This document shows positions 16,224-24,258 of a stretch of 63,950 nt of DNA, in pieces. The notes beneath the pieces are model-generated. The model had not been told where the DNA came from and ran no database searches. It saw only the letters and a list, made by a program, of their open reading frames with translations. The stretch comes from a virus, in the IMG/VR virus record IMGVR_UViG_3300027899_000982, positions 1-63,950 of that record. One strand, 5' to 3'. Made by a program: the position numbers and the translations under genes. Position 1 is the stretch's first letter. Each line of letters begins with the position of its first letter.

Positions 16224-17006
16224 TTATTCTAACCCCATATACCATTCAGTTATACCAGGATAATGTGCCCCATTGTACTTAACAATAAAATCTTTCTCTC
16301 CCATCATTCCATCATAAAATTCCTTCTTAGTCGTAACTAACTTGTTTTTATCAAATTCTATTAGCCTTGGATCTGGAAAATTAGAATGTAAAGGAGTATA
16401 AAGAGTCTGCTGGAAGTTTAGTTCCTTTTCTATTGCTACTTTGGCAGGTCTAACAAAACCATAGTGACTGCATGTGACGCTTGACATATAAATCTGGCCA
16501 TCTCCCTGCAATCCAAAACCATCATCATAACTTCTCCACTTCATACTCTTTCTTCCCACTCTAGCTGATCTATCGTAGAGCTTGCCAAATATTCTATGCT
16601 TGATGTCATTATAGAAATGAATGAAATTGACAGTCACCCCACCATACTCTTTAGGTAACAGATTTAGCTGTTTGACTAAGCTAAGTATTTCTCCTGGCCG
16701 ATAGACCTCATCCATGTCTACCGAAATTACCCAATCATTATTGGCTTTGGAGATAGCTAAATCAGCCAGCCTTTTCATATTGAATTTTCCTTCTGCTGGG
16801 TCTTCAATCCACTTAGCATAGACTAATTTTAATTTGCCAGCAAAAGACTTTTCCAAGGATTGACAATATTCAACTGTATCATCTTCACTATCAGTGCAGA
16901 CAGCCAAGGCAAATTCATCTGTTTCTGATAGTATAGATTCTATAGACAGCTTTAAGGGAAATTGATATTTCCTATGATTATAGATTTTGCCTATACCACT
17001 AAGCAT
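16224..17006 (-). CDS. family 2-like glycosyltransferase
   Basis: A 260-aa GT-A protein: GIGKIYNHRKYQFPLKLSIES start, FALAVCTDSEDDTVEYC, and VISVDMDEVYRPGEIL with DMDE as the metal-binding DXD. HYGFVRPAKVAIEKE and the final PGITEWYMGL resemble other phage and bacterial GT2 proteins. It lies directly downstream of the UDP-sugar dehydrogenase, which may provide its donor sugar (inference). Confidence 0.75.
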   Translation of the reverse strand: MLSGIGKIYNHRKYQFPLKLSIESILSETDEFALAVCTDSEDDTVEYCQSLEKSFAGKLKLVYAKWIEDPAEGKFNMKRLADLAISKANNDWVISVDMDEVYRPGEILSLVKQLNLLPKEYGGVTVNFIHFYNDIKHRIFGKLYDRSARVGRKSMKWRSYDDGFGLQGDGQIYMSSVTCSHYGFVRPAKVAIEKELNFQQTLYTPLHSNFPDPRLIEFDKNKLVTTKKEFYDGMMGEKDFIVKYNGAHYPGITEWYMGLE

Positions 17007-17007
17007 C

Positions 17008-18309
17008 TTATTCTCCTATCCTTATGATTTTAACTCCAGGTTGATCAGAAATATAACGGAAAGGATCAACAACGATACTACCAAAAGGGAAAACAAAATT
17101 TTTAAACTCTTCATGCTTACACCCAATAAAAACAATTAACTTTCCACTATTAGAATATAATTGATCAGACTGATATTTATTCAAGACCATATAATTGACT
17201 CCTGCCTCCCTCAATATCTCAGCAACCAATAAGGCATGAGATCCGGTAATCAGATTAGTTTCCGGCTTAAAAGTGTAGCCTAAGATAACAATCAAATCTC
17301 CTTTCTGATATTCACCCATTATCAAATTAACAAAAAACTCAGCTTGCTTCTCCCTACTTAACATCAGATTTTCAAACCAGTCATAAGATAAGCCCAATTG
17401 TTTAGCCAGCCAAGACATAGCGATATTGTCACGAGGATGGCAACCGCCACCGTCACCCATCCCGCCATTCAGATAAGCAGGAGACACAATTCTTTTAGTC
17501 GCATTTTTCAAAGCCTCCATAACTTCGTCAATGTTAGCACCAGGAATCTTGTGGCATATTTCCATTAGGGTATTAGTAATGCAGATTTTAGAGGTGATAA
17601 AAGTGTTGTAGGCTACTTTGGTCAATTCGGCTGATTCTATAGACATAACTTGATAGAAAGGATTTCTTTCCTTATTTCCTTTACCATAAGGTCTAATCAA
17701 TTGTTGGCTATAAATTTTATAGTATATATCAAGTAGATTTTTCCACCCATCTCCTTCATCCATTCCAAGCAATACAAATTCAGGATTCAGAAAGTCATAG
17801 ATGGTTGTACCCATAGCAATAAAGAAAGGATTGTAGACTAAGCTGATCCTTTTGTCTTTTTCTATAATTGGAATTATTTCTCTCCTGATAGTTCCAGGCA
17901 AAACGGTGGATATGATAACAAGTGTTTTAGGACTAGGGTCACTAGAAATCTGTACTTCCATAGTAAATTTTTCAACAGCTTGAACCAAATAAGAATAGTC
18001 AAAGTCCTTCCTTTCTGGTGGAAATCTTGTTATTCCTTCATATCTATCCTCATGGGGAGTTTGTATGGGCATAAAAATAACATCTGAATTTCTAATTACA
18101 TCAGAAAGGTTTTCACACCACTGGATAGTATGGACTTTTAGCAGGTCGTCAGCCAGTTCTTCTTTATAGGGAATTTTTCTGTAGATTAAATAACCAGCCA
18201 CATCAGGGTTAATGTCAGTTCCACAGACATCGAAGCCATAAGAGTTAATTGCTAAAGCCACTGGCAAACCTAATTTACCCATTCCAATAAAACCTACTCT
18301 TGGTTGCAT
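17008..18309 (-). CDS. UDP-sugar dehydrogenase (UDP-glucose/UDP-ManNAc dehydrogenase family)
   Basis: A 433-aa NAD-dependent enzyme that oxidises the C6 hydroxyl of a nucleotide sugar to a uronic acid. The dinucleotide-binding GFIGMGKLGLPVA is at residues 6-18, IISTVLPGT at 132-140, the central AELTKVAYNTFITSK near 227-241, and catalytic Cys290 in GGGCHPRDN, where family members have GGxCxPKD. The C-terminal domain has GYTFKPETNLITGSHAL. The Lys to Arg change in the Cys motif is unusual. Product would feed uronic acid to the neighbouring glycosyltransferases. Confidence 0.8.
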   Translation of the reverse strand: MQPRVGFIGMGKLGLPVALAINSYGFDVCGTDINPDVAGYLIYRKIPYKEELADDLLKVHTIQWCENLSDVIRNSDVIFMPIQTPHEDRYEGITRFPPERKDFDYSYLVQAVEKFTMEVQISSDPSPKTLVIISTVLPGTIRREIIPIIEKDKRISLVYNPFFIAMGTTIYDFLNPEFVLLGMDEGDGWKNLLDIYYKIYSQQLIRPYGKGNKERNPFYQVMSIESAELTKVAYNTFITSKICITNTLMEICHKIPGANIDEVMEALKNATKRIVSPAYLNGGMGDGGGCHPRDNIAMSWLAKQLGLSYDWFENLMLSREKQAEFFVNLIMGEYQKGDLIVILGYTFKPETNLITGSHALLVAEILREAGVNYMVLNKYQSDQLYSNSGKLIVFIGCKHEEFKNFVFPFGSIVVDPFRYISDQPGVKIIRIGE

Positions 18310-18921
18310 TTATGCTCCTTTCCCTAATAAAGCAGAACCAAAACCATAAGGCACTGAATCAGAATGTTTTCCCATCAGATTATAACCTTTTGATAATAAA
18401 TAAGGGACTGCCAAAGCCCCTTTACCAAACCAATTATTCCCTTCTCTCCAAGTATCATCAAAAAGAAAGAAACAGGATTCCGCAGCAAAGTCCACATCTA
18501 TCAAAATTGCTTGTAATAAATGTGCCTTGTGGCAAGAATGGTTATTATCATCCATGTCGAGACCATATTCTTTATACCTGCTTTGCTGATCAAGTATTTG
18601 GGCGTGTCCCCTTATATGCTCCCAAATGAAATCAAAGTTATCAAGGTATGCAAAAAATATCTTCTGGTTCTTTTCCTTAAAGTGATTGAGTAAAAAATCT
18701 TCTCCTGTCATATTTACAGGCTTTACCCAATCCATATTTTGAATATAAGAGTGTGGGATAGGATCAAAATCAACGGAGTAAAATTCAAGATTATTTCTCT
18801 TGCAAAAATCGTTAAAAAATGCCGTGCTTCCTTCTCCCCTTTCCATCCCTATCTCTAAAACTATTCCACCTTTATAATAAGGCATGACCTCTTCGATTAA
18901 AGAATACTTGCTAGCACCCAT
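18310..18921 (-). CDS. class I methyltransferase-like protein
   Basis: A 203-aa Rossmann protein: GGIVLEIGMERGEGSTAF is SAM motif I and FYSVDFDPI motif II, with FFAYLDNFDFIWE replacing the common YIDGxH segment. The fold points to a SAM-dependent methyltransferase of Methyltransf_24 type, but the late motifs are divergent, so activity is not certain. Stop and next start are adjacent to the dehydrogenase gene. Confidence 0.6.
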   Translation of the reverse strand: MGASKYSLIEEVMPYYKGGIVLEIGMERGEGSTAFFNDFCKRNNLEFYSVDFDPIPHSYIQNMDWVKPVNMTGEDFLLNHFKEKNQKIFFAYLDNFDFIWEHIRGHAQILDQQSRYKEYGLDMDDNNHSCHKAHLLQAILIDVDFAAESCFFLFDDTWREGNNWFGKGALAVPYLLSKGYNLMGKHSDSVPYGFGSALLGKGA

Positions 18922-19601
18922 TATGATTTCCCTAATGCTTTATTTATATTCTCAAGGGAAAGGCCGGAACCCCTTGTTGCCGCACAATGAATTATTGTTG
19001 AATTTTTGATTTCCATATCAGAAATACTGCCCAAAACTAAGGTGTTCCAATTAGGAATATTATAGATGTTATAATCTGTTATGTCTTGAGCATGAAACAT
19101 CTTATTATAAATAATGGTGTCATAAGCCCATTCATCAATCCAAGAATAGGCTAAATCATCTCCAATGTCCCAAAGTTTCTCATCCATTGCTGCTGGATAG
19201 TACCTTAAATTTGCCATCATCCAAGGAGACAAATTTCTAACCAAGTCTAAACAAGTTGGATTGCTGAAGGAAAACTGAAATTCATTGGCTATCACAAACA
19301 TGGCAAACTTATTGAATTTTTCAAATATCTCTACTGGCTTTAAACAGATGGTGTCCGAATCAGCAAACAGAATGTTGTGATGTCCTGAGAAATATATCTC
19401 TTTCACCCTTGAATATACTTCTTTAAATAACTGATGATAATTGGACACTTTCCCCCTTAATATAATAATCTCGTCCAATCCAGCTAGATTATTTTTAAAG
19501 GACTCGACACAAAGCTCAGTCATTTTTGTATAGTCTTGGAAATTAGTTAGCCCATACATATTGTCCACTTGGTAATTGACTGTAATAAAAATGTTCTTCA
19601 A
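18921..19601 (-). CDS. GT8-like glycosyltransferase
   Basis: A 226-aa protein resembling nucleotide-diphospho-sugar transferases with the DXD in a DSD form: HNILFADSDTICLKPV. Later, IIHCAATRGSGLS recalls the HxxGxxKPW region that binds the donor in GT8 relatives. The N-terminus IFITVNYQVDNMYGLTNFQDYTKM has no signal peptide, so it acts in the cytoplasm. Donor and acceptor unknown. Confidence 0.6.
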   Translation of the reverse strand: MKNIFITVNYQVDNMYGLTNFQDYTKMTELCVESFKNNLAGLDEIIILRGKVSNYHQLFKEVYSRVKEIYFSGHHNILFADSDTICLKPVEIFEKFNKFAMFVIANEFQFSFSNPTCLDLVRNLSPWMMANLRYYPAAMDEKLWDIGDDLAYSWIDEWAYDTIIYNKMFHAQDITDYNIYNIPNWNTLVLGSISDMEIKNSTIIHCAATRGSGLSLENINKALGKS

Positions 19602-19602
19602 T

Positions 19603-20877
19603 TTATGTTCTTCCTCCTATTTCCTTTGATCCAGCCACTTCCTTTAACTCCGATATCCATTTTCTTATCTCATCACTACCACAAACCTCATCTGGTTTAC
19701 CGATAGTATGCCAATCAGAGAAATCGGTTTCCTTGTCTATCTTGATTCCATACTTTTCAGGATAGTTCCAGACATCAGACCCAGGATAAGGCTGAAAGGT
19801 ATGGATGCCCCAAATATCTACTGGTGCTTTTTCAATAAACCTTTTTGTTTCTTCTATGGTTTTTTCTGTTTCCCCAGGAAACCCAACAACCATTTGACCC
19901 CTGATTATCAGCCCTGCATTATGGGTCAATTCTGCTGCCCTGTAGTTCTGTCCTGCTGTGACTTTCTTATTCATAGCTTTTAGTATGGTATCAGATCCAC
20001 TCTCAAATCCATAGACTATACCCAAGCAACCGGAGTCCTTCATAGTCATTAGCCTATCTTCTGTGGCCATGTCTGCTCTTAGAAGGCAATGCCAATGGAT
20101 ACCCAATGTTTTAAACAAAATGCAGAAGTCCACAAATCGGGCTGAATCAAAGCCAAAAGTATCATCCATGATATAGAATAGCTTAACATCATATTTATCT
20201 CTTAAATAAATTATATTTTTTTCAACATCTCGTAAAGGAATAAATTTAATTTTATTACGCATATTGTGCTGACCGCAGAAATTACAGCGGTAAGGACAAC
20301 CCAAAGTGGTGAGTACAGTGGCTTCATTTACTTCTCCTAATAGATATTTAAAGGTTTTGCTTGGTAAGTATTTCTTAAAATCAATAGCTTCATAATCAGG
20401 GACTGGGGACATTATATAATCTTCACAGCCTTTTCCCAAAACTTTAAATCCCATCTGAGTCCTAAAAACCATCCCCTCAGTTGGTATTCCTGACTTTAAA
20501 AAATTCTCAAGGCTTTTCTCTCCTGGCCCCATAAAAGCAATGTCTATAGTTGAGTTATTCAATAGATGTTCAGGTGCCATAGTAGCGTGGGCACCACCAG
20601 CCACTATTAATTCTTTTGGGCCTATCGTTTTTATCCTTCCAGCTATAATCTTCATTTGTGGGAAGTTAGCAGAGGAACCTGTGATTCCCCAAACATCAAA
20701 ATGCTCTTTAGGCCACCAATCACTTAATTTTTCCCCGGTAAGGTCAGTCATCGTAACATCAAATCCATGCTCCTTTAGATAAGAGCTAAGATATAGAGGA
20801 CCAAGTGCTGGGATATCTGAATCTGAAATCAACCAAGGAGAAGGGGGAATTACCAAGCAAATAGATTTAGAAGTCAC
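19603..20877 (-). CDS. B12-binding radical SAM protein
   Basis: A 424-aa protein. The start chosen is GTG 20877 with GGAGGAG six bases upstream; the open frame goes further but overlaps the upstream gene. Residues 1-130 are a cobalamin-binding fold (LGPLYLSSYLKEHGFDV, VAGGAHATMAPEHL), and the 4Fe-4S cluster motif CPYRCNFC occupies about 194-201. FESGSDTILKAMNKK and GFPGETEKTI are standard BchE/HpnP-class segments. Such enzymes do C-methylation, rearrangement or dehydration chemistry; in a glycan cluster a sugar or lipid substrate is likely, but this is inference. Confidence 0.85.
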   Translation of the reverse strand: MTSKSICLVIPPSPWLISDSDIPALGPLYLSSYLKEHGFDVTMTDLTGEKLSDWWPKEHFDVWGITGSSANFPQMKIIAGRIKTIGPKELIVAGGAHATMAPEHLLNNSTIDIAFMGPGEKSLENFLKSGIPTEGMVFRTQMGFKVLGKGCEDYIMSPVPDYEAIDFKKYLPSKTFKYLLGEVNEATVLTTLGCPYRCNFCGQHNMRNKIKFIPLRDVEKNIIYLRDKYDVKLFYIMDDTFGFDSARFVDFCILFKTLGIHWHCLLRADMATEDRLMTMKDSGCLGIVYGFESGSDTILKAMNKKVTAGQNYRAAELTHNAGLIIRGQMVVGFPGETEKTIEETKRFIEKAPVDIWGIHTFQPYPGSDVWNYPEKYGIKIDKETDFSDWHTIGKPDEVCGSDEIRKWISELKEVAGSKEIGGRT

Positions 20878-21109
20878 TTGACGCTCCTCCTCCACCAAAG
20901 TCTCCCCCACCACCAGAAAAGGAATCATTAATGATATGTGGTTCTGGAATATTAGTATCAATATCATCAAACATGGGAGTAATCTCAAATGAAGTGTCTA
21001 AGGGAGTTTTATTGTCAAAAATATTGTGCATATTCCTAACATGAGTCACCATGATAGATTTAATAACTGTTCTGTATCCACAATATTTGCATTTATAATT
21101 AGTCATCAT
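20867..21109 (-). CDS. C2H2 zinc-finger protein with Gly-rich tail
   Basis: An 80-aa protein. The first 25 residues hold CKYCGYRTVIKSIMVTHVRNMH, a two-Cys two-His finger; the middle is acidic, and the end is SGGGGDFGGGGASSDF. The Gly-rich stretch also encodes the ribosome binding site of the radical SAM gene that it overlaps by 11 bases. A short nucleic-acid or protein binding role is plausible; no family recognised. Confidence 0.55.
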   Translation of the reverse strand: MMTNYKCKYCGYRTVIKSIMVTHVRNMHNIFDNKTPLDTSFEITPMFDDIDTNIPEPHIINDSFSGGGGDFGGGGASSDF

Positions 21110-21111
21110 TT

Positions 21112-22119
21112 TTATCTCCTTTCTAAAACAATATTTGCTGCTTTTAAGCCTGATTCCACAGCTTGATCCATATCCAAATGCTTAAACAGACCAGCCCTAC
21201 CAGCAGGGATTATGTTAGGATATTTTTTGTTGACCTCAATATCTATATCCTGCCATAAGCGAACTGAATCATTATAAATCAGTGGGTAGCACTCAGGCCC
21301 ATTCCTTCTTGGATAATCATAAACCACAACATCATTTTTAGTGTCTTGTTTATAGAGTATTTTACTTGAGTGGGCACGAATGAAATCAAAGTCTTGTGGG
21401 AAATTAACCACTCCATACTCATCAGACCAAGGGAAATCCCCATTCAAGACTGTCTCAAAACCCATAGTCATAAATGGTAGATCGCTTCTATCCAACAAAT
21501 GGTCTATCCTGCCTGTGTAGATGACAGGACTTCTTGCCCAATCAAAAACTAATGGCTCAGTGAAAATATCAAGAGTTGAGTTCAAATGAATGGCTATATT
21601 TTTATTGTCTATCATCCTCATAAACATTTCGTCATAGCCACTGGCAGGAAAAGCTTGGTACTTGCTACTAAAATATCTGTGGTCAAAAGGGTGGGTGTTT
21701 AATCGTTTGATAGAATGTCCTTGGATTTCATCATAGTAGTTTCCCCACATCTTTTTATTGTAATCATTGTAAAGATATTCTTTAAGGAGCAATTCATGCC
21801 ACTCAGAATGTTTACCAAGTTCATTATAGTCAATAGGGACAGACCAAAGTTTTCCTTTGCAATAAGACTTGACAAAATGGGTATAAAATGTCCAATCAGT
21901 AAACCTGGAAAGGAAATCCCATACCTCTTTATTATCGGTATGGAATAGGTGTGCCCCATAAATAGAAAATCTTGTGCCCTTAAAATGACCTTCTTTACAT
22001 AGCCCACCAATTCGGTTAGTCTGCTCAATGACTAAGACCTTCTTGCCTTTGTCAGCTAAACATCTGGCAGCAGTCAGCCCTGTCAACCCAGCACCAACAA
22101 TTATACAATCATAAATCAT
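21112..22119 (-). CDS. glf: UDP-galactopyranose mutase
   Basis: A 335-aa flavoenzyme that interconverts UDP-galactopyranose and UDP-galactofuranose. The FAD-binding motif is IIVGAGLTGLTAARCLADKG at residues 6-25, followed by IEQTNRIGGLC, and the family-specific YGAHLFHTDNKEVW. VVYDYPRRNGPECYPL and the C-terminal IIPAGRAGLFKHLDMDQAV are characteristic of Glf. Slightly shorter than the usual 365-390 aa. Its start is 13 bases from the structured leader at 22133-22244, with AAAAGGAGAG between. It would supply galactofuranose donor for the glycan genes. Confidence 0.9.
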   Translation of the reverse strand: MIYDCIIVGAGLTGLTAARCLADKGKKVLVIEQTNRIGGLCKEGHFKGTRFSIYGAHLFHTDNKEVWDFLSRFTDWTFYTHFVKSYCKGKLWSVPIDYNELGKHSEWHELLLKEYLYNDYNKKMWGNYYDEIQGHSIKRLNTHPFDHRYFSSKYQAFPASGYDEMFMRMIDNKNIAIHLNSTLDIFTEPLVFDWARSPVIYTGRIDHLLDRSDLPFMTMGFETVLNGDFPWSDEYGVVNFPQDFDFIRAHSSKILYKQDTKNDVVVYDYPRRNGPECYPLIYNDSVRLWQDIDIEVNKKYPNIIPAGRAGLFKHLDMDQAVESGLKAANIVLERR

Positions 22120-22132
22120 CTTCTCTCCTTTT

Positions 22133-22244
22133 AGCGGCGACCGGGTTGCCCCCTCCGGTTCCCATCGGTCAGGACGGTCTATAATCTCCGCTCATTGCCA
22201 CCACCCCGCCATTCAACGGCGCCTCACATGGCAGGGCCACCGCT
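22133..22244 (-). promoter_or_regulatory. GC-rich structured leader, copy A (upstream of glf)
   Basis: A 112-nt element on the - strand. Its ends form a 10-bp stem (AGCGGTGGCC with GGTCGCCGCT, two G-U pairs). Inside are conserved blocks shared with copy B: GGGGTGGTGGCAA, ATAGACCGTCCTGACCGA, GGAACCGGAGGGGGCAACCC. The 3' arm ends directly before the SD AAAAGGAGAG of glf. Placement suggests control of translation. I do not recognise it as a known riboswitch class. Confidence 0.65.
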
Positions 22245-22249
22245 GTTGG

Positions 22250-22450
22250 TTATTTTGTCATTTCCCTCCAACCCTTATTTGTCCATCTTTTACGATCACG
22301 GTCCCAATAACCCTCGCTTATCATTCTTTGCCAATAGTCGGAGCAATAAGGACAACCACTATCGGGGTGACAGGGCTGGTGACAAAAAGGTGGCTCGTCC
22401 GGTTCACCCATGATTAACATCTGATCGTCATATCCGTCCCAAGACATCAT
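22250..22450 (-). CDS. small Cys/His-rich protein
   Basis: A 67-aa protein starting at ATG 22450 (AAAAGGGGAAA upstream); the frame is open to 22525 but that part is the leader half-copy. CHQPCHPDSGCPYC in the middle is a likely zinc site, and the C-terminus is basic and aromatic (YWDRDRKRWTNKGWREM). One of four small genes preceded by the GC-rich leader element. Function unknown. Confidence 0.5.
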   Translation of the reverse strand: MMSWDGYDDQMLIMGEPDEPPFCHQPCHPDSGCPYCSDYWQRMISEGYWDRDRKRWTNKGWREMTK

Positions 22451-22468
22451 TTTCCCCTTTTCTCTTTC

Positions 22469-22509
22469 AGCGGCGATCCGGTTATCCCTACGGGAGTATC
22501 CCCCGGACC
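22469..22509 (-). promoter_or_regulatory. GC-rich structured leader, 3' half only (copy D)
   Basis: On the - strand it reads as the 3' end of the element seen in copies A-C: TCCGG, a small GGGA-TAC-TCCC hairpin, AGGGATAA, CCGGA, then TCGCCGCTGAAAG directly before the ribosome site of the 22250-22450 gene. The 5' arm is absent; instead the sequence overlaps the last codons of the 22488-22688 gene. Confidence 0.5.
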
Positions 22510-22688
22510 AGATAATTTTCCTCAATCTCCGTTTTCATTTCTTGAAGATTGTCAATGAATCCCTGGAATTCTTTAACATCTCTGGCGACCTTAATACGAA
22601 CATCAGGCCCAAAATGTAGAAAAATTCCCCTATCCAAGACATCTCCGTCATTATCGTAATTATTTACCGAAAAAGTGACCTTGTTCAC
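22488..22688 (-). CDS. small protein of unknown function
   Basis: A 66-aa protein starting with GTG 22688 after AAAGGGGGATGAAGC. It is acidic, with a central FLHFGPDVRIKVARDVKEFQ and a helical end. Its last residues (LVRGILP) are encoded inside leader half-copy D, and it is preceded by leader copy B. No family recognised. Confidence 0.5.
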   Translation of the reverse strand: MNKVTFSVNNYDNDGDVLDRGIFLHFGPDVRIKVARDVKEFQGFIDNLQEMKTEIEENYLVRGILP

Positions 22689-22707
22689 GCTTCATCCCCC
22701 TTTCTTT

Positions 22708-22824
22708 AGCAGCGACCGGGTTGCCCCCTCCGGTTCCTCTCGGTCAGGACGGTCTATTCTTCTCCTTCCGTTGCCACCACCCCTCATCAGCCTTGCAAGG
22801 TCTTAATGGCGAGGGGCCGCCGCT
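22708..22824 (-). promoter_or_regulatory. GC-rich structured leader, copy B
   Basis: A 117-nt element with ends AGCGGCGGCC and GGTCGCTGCT, which pair over 10 bp with two G-U pairs at positions where copy A has different bases. The inner blocks GGGGTGGTGGCAACG, AATAGACCGTCCTGACCGA and GAACCGGAGGGGGCAACCC are almost the same as in copy A, whereas 30 bases near the 5' side differ. It ends 4 bases before the SD of the 22488-22688 gene. Confidence 0.65.
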
Positions 22825-22827
22825 GGT

Positions 22828-23223
22828 TTATGAAAATTCTCCAACAAGATAGTCCCATGTTCCTTCACCATGACCAATACAATATCGACCGTCGATCCTG
22901 TGCCTTGCCAACCCGTTTGGCCCTGGTTCGGCACAGTTGTCGTCATACCACTGTTGATCTACTTTTGATGGCCCACATGACCTTTCCGTAATAATGGCGG
23001 TCATTTGATTTTTCCCAACCTCCTGCCCATACTCGTCTTTAATAAAAGACTCTATCCCTTTCCATTTATCCTGCCAATCGGCCAGACTATCAATCCCTTC
23101 TTCTGGTATTACATGGAGAGAGAAACACCAACCCCCACTACTTTTCCCAATATGAATTTCATCATATTCCCTGCCACAATGTGGGCAAGGAGGCTTAGGA
23201 TACCAGTAATAATTAGTTCCCAT
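22828..23223 (-). CDS. conserved phage protein with zinc ribbon (MGTNYYW type)
   Basis: A 131-aa protein opening MGTNYYWYPKPPCPHCGREY and continuing EIHIGKSSGGWCFSLHV. That combination, MGTNYY plus a CxxC ribbon plus HIGKSSxGW, is familiar from many phage and bacterial proteins of unknown function. GRYCIGHGEGTW near the end may complete a second metal site. Preceded by leader copy C with the SD AAAGGAGAGAAG. Confidence 0.7.
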   Translation of the reverse strand: MGTNYYWYPKPPCPHCGREYDEIHIGKSSGGWCFSLHVIPEEGIDSLADWQDKWKGIESFIKDEYGQEVGKNQMTAIITERSCGPSKVDQQWYDDNCAEPGPNGLARHRIDGRYCIGHGEGTWDYLVGEFS

Positions 23224-23240
23224 CTTCTCTCCTTTCTTTC

Positions 23241-23396
23241 AGCGGCGACCGGGTTATCCCCACCCCGGCTCCTCGTCTGTCCTATGGCGCACTCGACACA
23301 GACTCGGCTCTGCCTTCATTTAGCCATCTCGCCTTCTCCACACCACCCCTATCCCCGAATCTACCCCCAAGAGTAGCCGGATAAGGGGCCACCGCT
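23241..23396 (-). promoter_or_regulatory. GC-rich structured leader, copy C
   Basis: A 156-nt, longer version. Ends pair as in copy A (AGCGGTGGCC with GGTCGCCGCT). GGGGTGGTG and the 3' block GCCGGGGTGGGGATAACCCGG keep their positions, but the middle is different in sequence and length (CAGAGCCGAGTCTG and TATCCGGCTACTC hairpins). It ends 4 bases before AAGGAGAG of the 22828-23223 gene. Conserved ends with a variable middle argue for an RNA fold. Confidence 0.65.
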
Positions 23397-23401
23397 AAAT
23401 T

Positions 23402-24025
23402 CTACATTCTGGTTTTATTAGCCAGCTTAACAAACTCTTCTTCACAAAATTTTAGCCAAATGAATTGAGAAGCCATTGCATCATAAGAAGGAACTTCCAT
23501 TTTTGGATGGCAACAGTATCTTTCTACTTTTCTATTGCAGGTATCCATCAAGAAAACATTCCCGGCAACTCCCTTCTCAATTTTATACAGCTTACCAGAA
23601 GGGGCTACAAAACCGAATGATCCATTCTTCTCTAAATCTTCCACCTGTTTCTTATCAAGTAAACTGATCAATAATTGTTTGGACTTCTCTCTAGCTTCAG
23701 CATCTTTCTTTTCTCTTTCCTTAGCTAATCTTGCTTGTTCAGCCCTTTGAGCAGCCAATTTTTCCAATTGGGCTTTTTGTTCTGCTAATTGCTCTTTGGT
23801 GTAAACAATCGGCTTTGCTTGGTAAGTACCATTATCAGCTAATTTCTGCCATTCACATCTATCATAATTCCAAGTAGACCAAGTTGTGGCAGTGGAAGAA
23901 GTGGTAGATGCTGAATTCCCTGACCAAGTGTACCATGTTGAATCACTTGAAGTTGTTGTGGTAATAAATGACCAAGTCCAAGTTGACCAAGTATAGTCGG
24001 TGCCTGTTGAATAAGTATAAGCCAT
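23402..24025 (-). CDS. Ser/Thr/Trp-rich protein with coiled coil and conserved C-terminal domain
   Basis: A 207-aa protein in three parts. Residues 1-55 are Ser/Thr/Trp/Tyr repeats (TWSTWTWSFITTTTSSDS). About 75-115 is a charged coiled coil. The rest is a compact domain, GSFGFVAPSGKLYKIEKG...VFLMDTCNRKVERYCCHP...AMASQFIWLK, which I recall from many phage and bacterial proteins without known function. The following small gene (24034) often accompanies it in my recollection, so the two may work together. Confidence 0.6.
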   Translation of the reverse strand: MAYTYSTGTDYTWSTWTWSFITTTTSSDSTWYTWSGNSASTTSSTATTWSTWNYDRCEWQKLADNGTYQAKPIVYTKEQLAEQKAQLEKLAAQRAEQARLAKEREKKDAEAREKSKQLLISLLDKKQVEDLEKNGSFGFVAPSGKLYKIEKGVAGNVFLMDTCNRKVERYCCHPKMEVPSYDAMASQFIWLKFCEEEFVKLANKTRM

Positions 24026-24033
24026 ATACCCTC

Positions 24034-24258
24034 CTACCCTGCTTGCATGGCAGGAACCATAATTAGCTTTTCTGCCGAAGGGTCAAACTTTTTCATTTCC
24101 CCTGCTTGCTCTCCTTTCTTGTCTACACGAAATGCTTTGTACCCTTTCTTCTTTAACTTGTCAAAAGTTTCCTCAGCATTTTCAACTTCATCTTCTTTGT
24201 CCTCATCCCAAATCAACTTTGTGTCCCCAGTCTCATCAATGATTCTTGCTTCTCCCAT
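24034..24258 (-). CDS. small conserved phage-type protein
   Basis: A 74-aa acidic protein: IIDETGDTKLIWD, ENAEETFDKLKKKGYKAFRV and FDPSAEKLIMVPAM. This pattern (TGDTKxxWD, then KGYxAFxV, then FDPxAEKxI) is shared by small proteins in many phages; function unknown. It ends 8 bases before the 23402-24025 gene, with which it appears to form a unit. Confidence 0.6.
   Translation of the reverse strand: MGEARIIDETGDTKLIWDEDKEDEVENAEETFDKLKKKGYKAFRVDKKGEQAGEMKKFDPSAEKLIMVPAMQAG

Noticed and set aside
22133-23396. GC-rich repeats considered as insertion or REP-type mobile DNA
   Set aside because: They sit only directly before ribosome sites in one orientation, lack target duplications, and pair better as - strand RNA (G-U pairs), which favours a leader RNA; not fully excluded.
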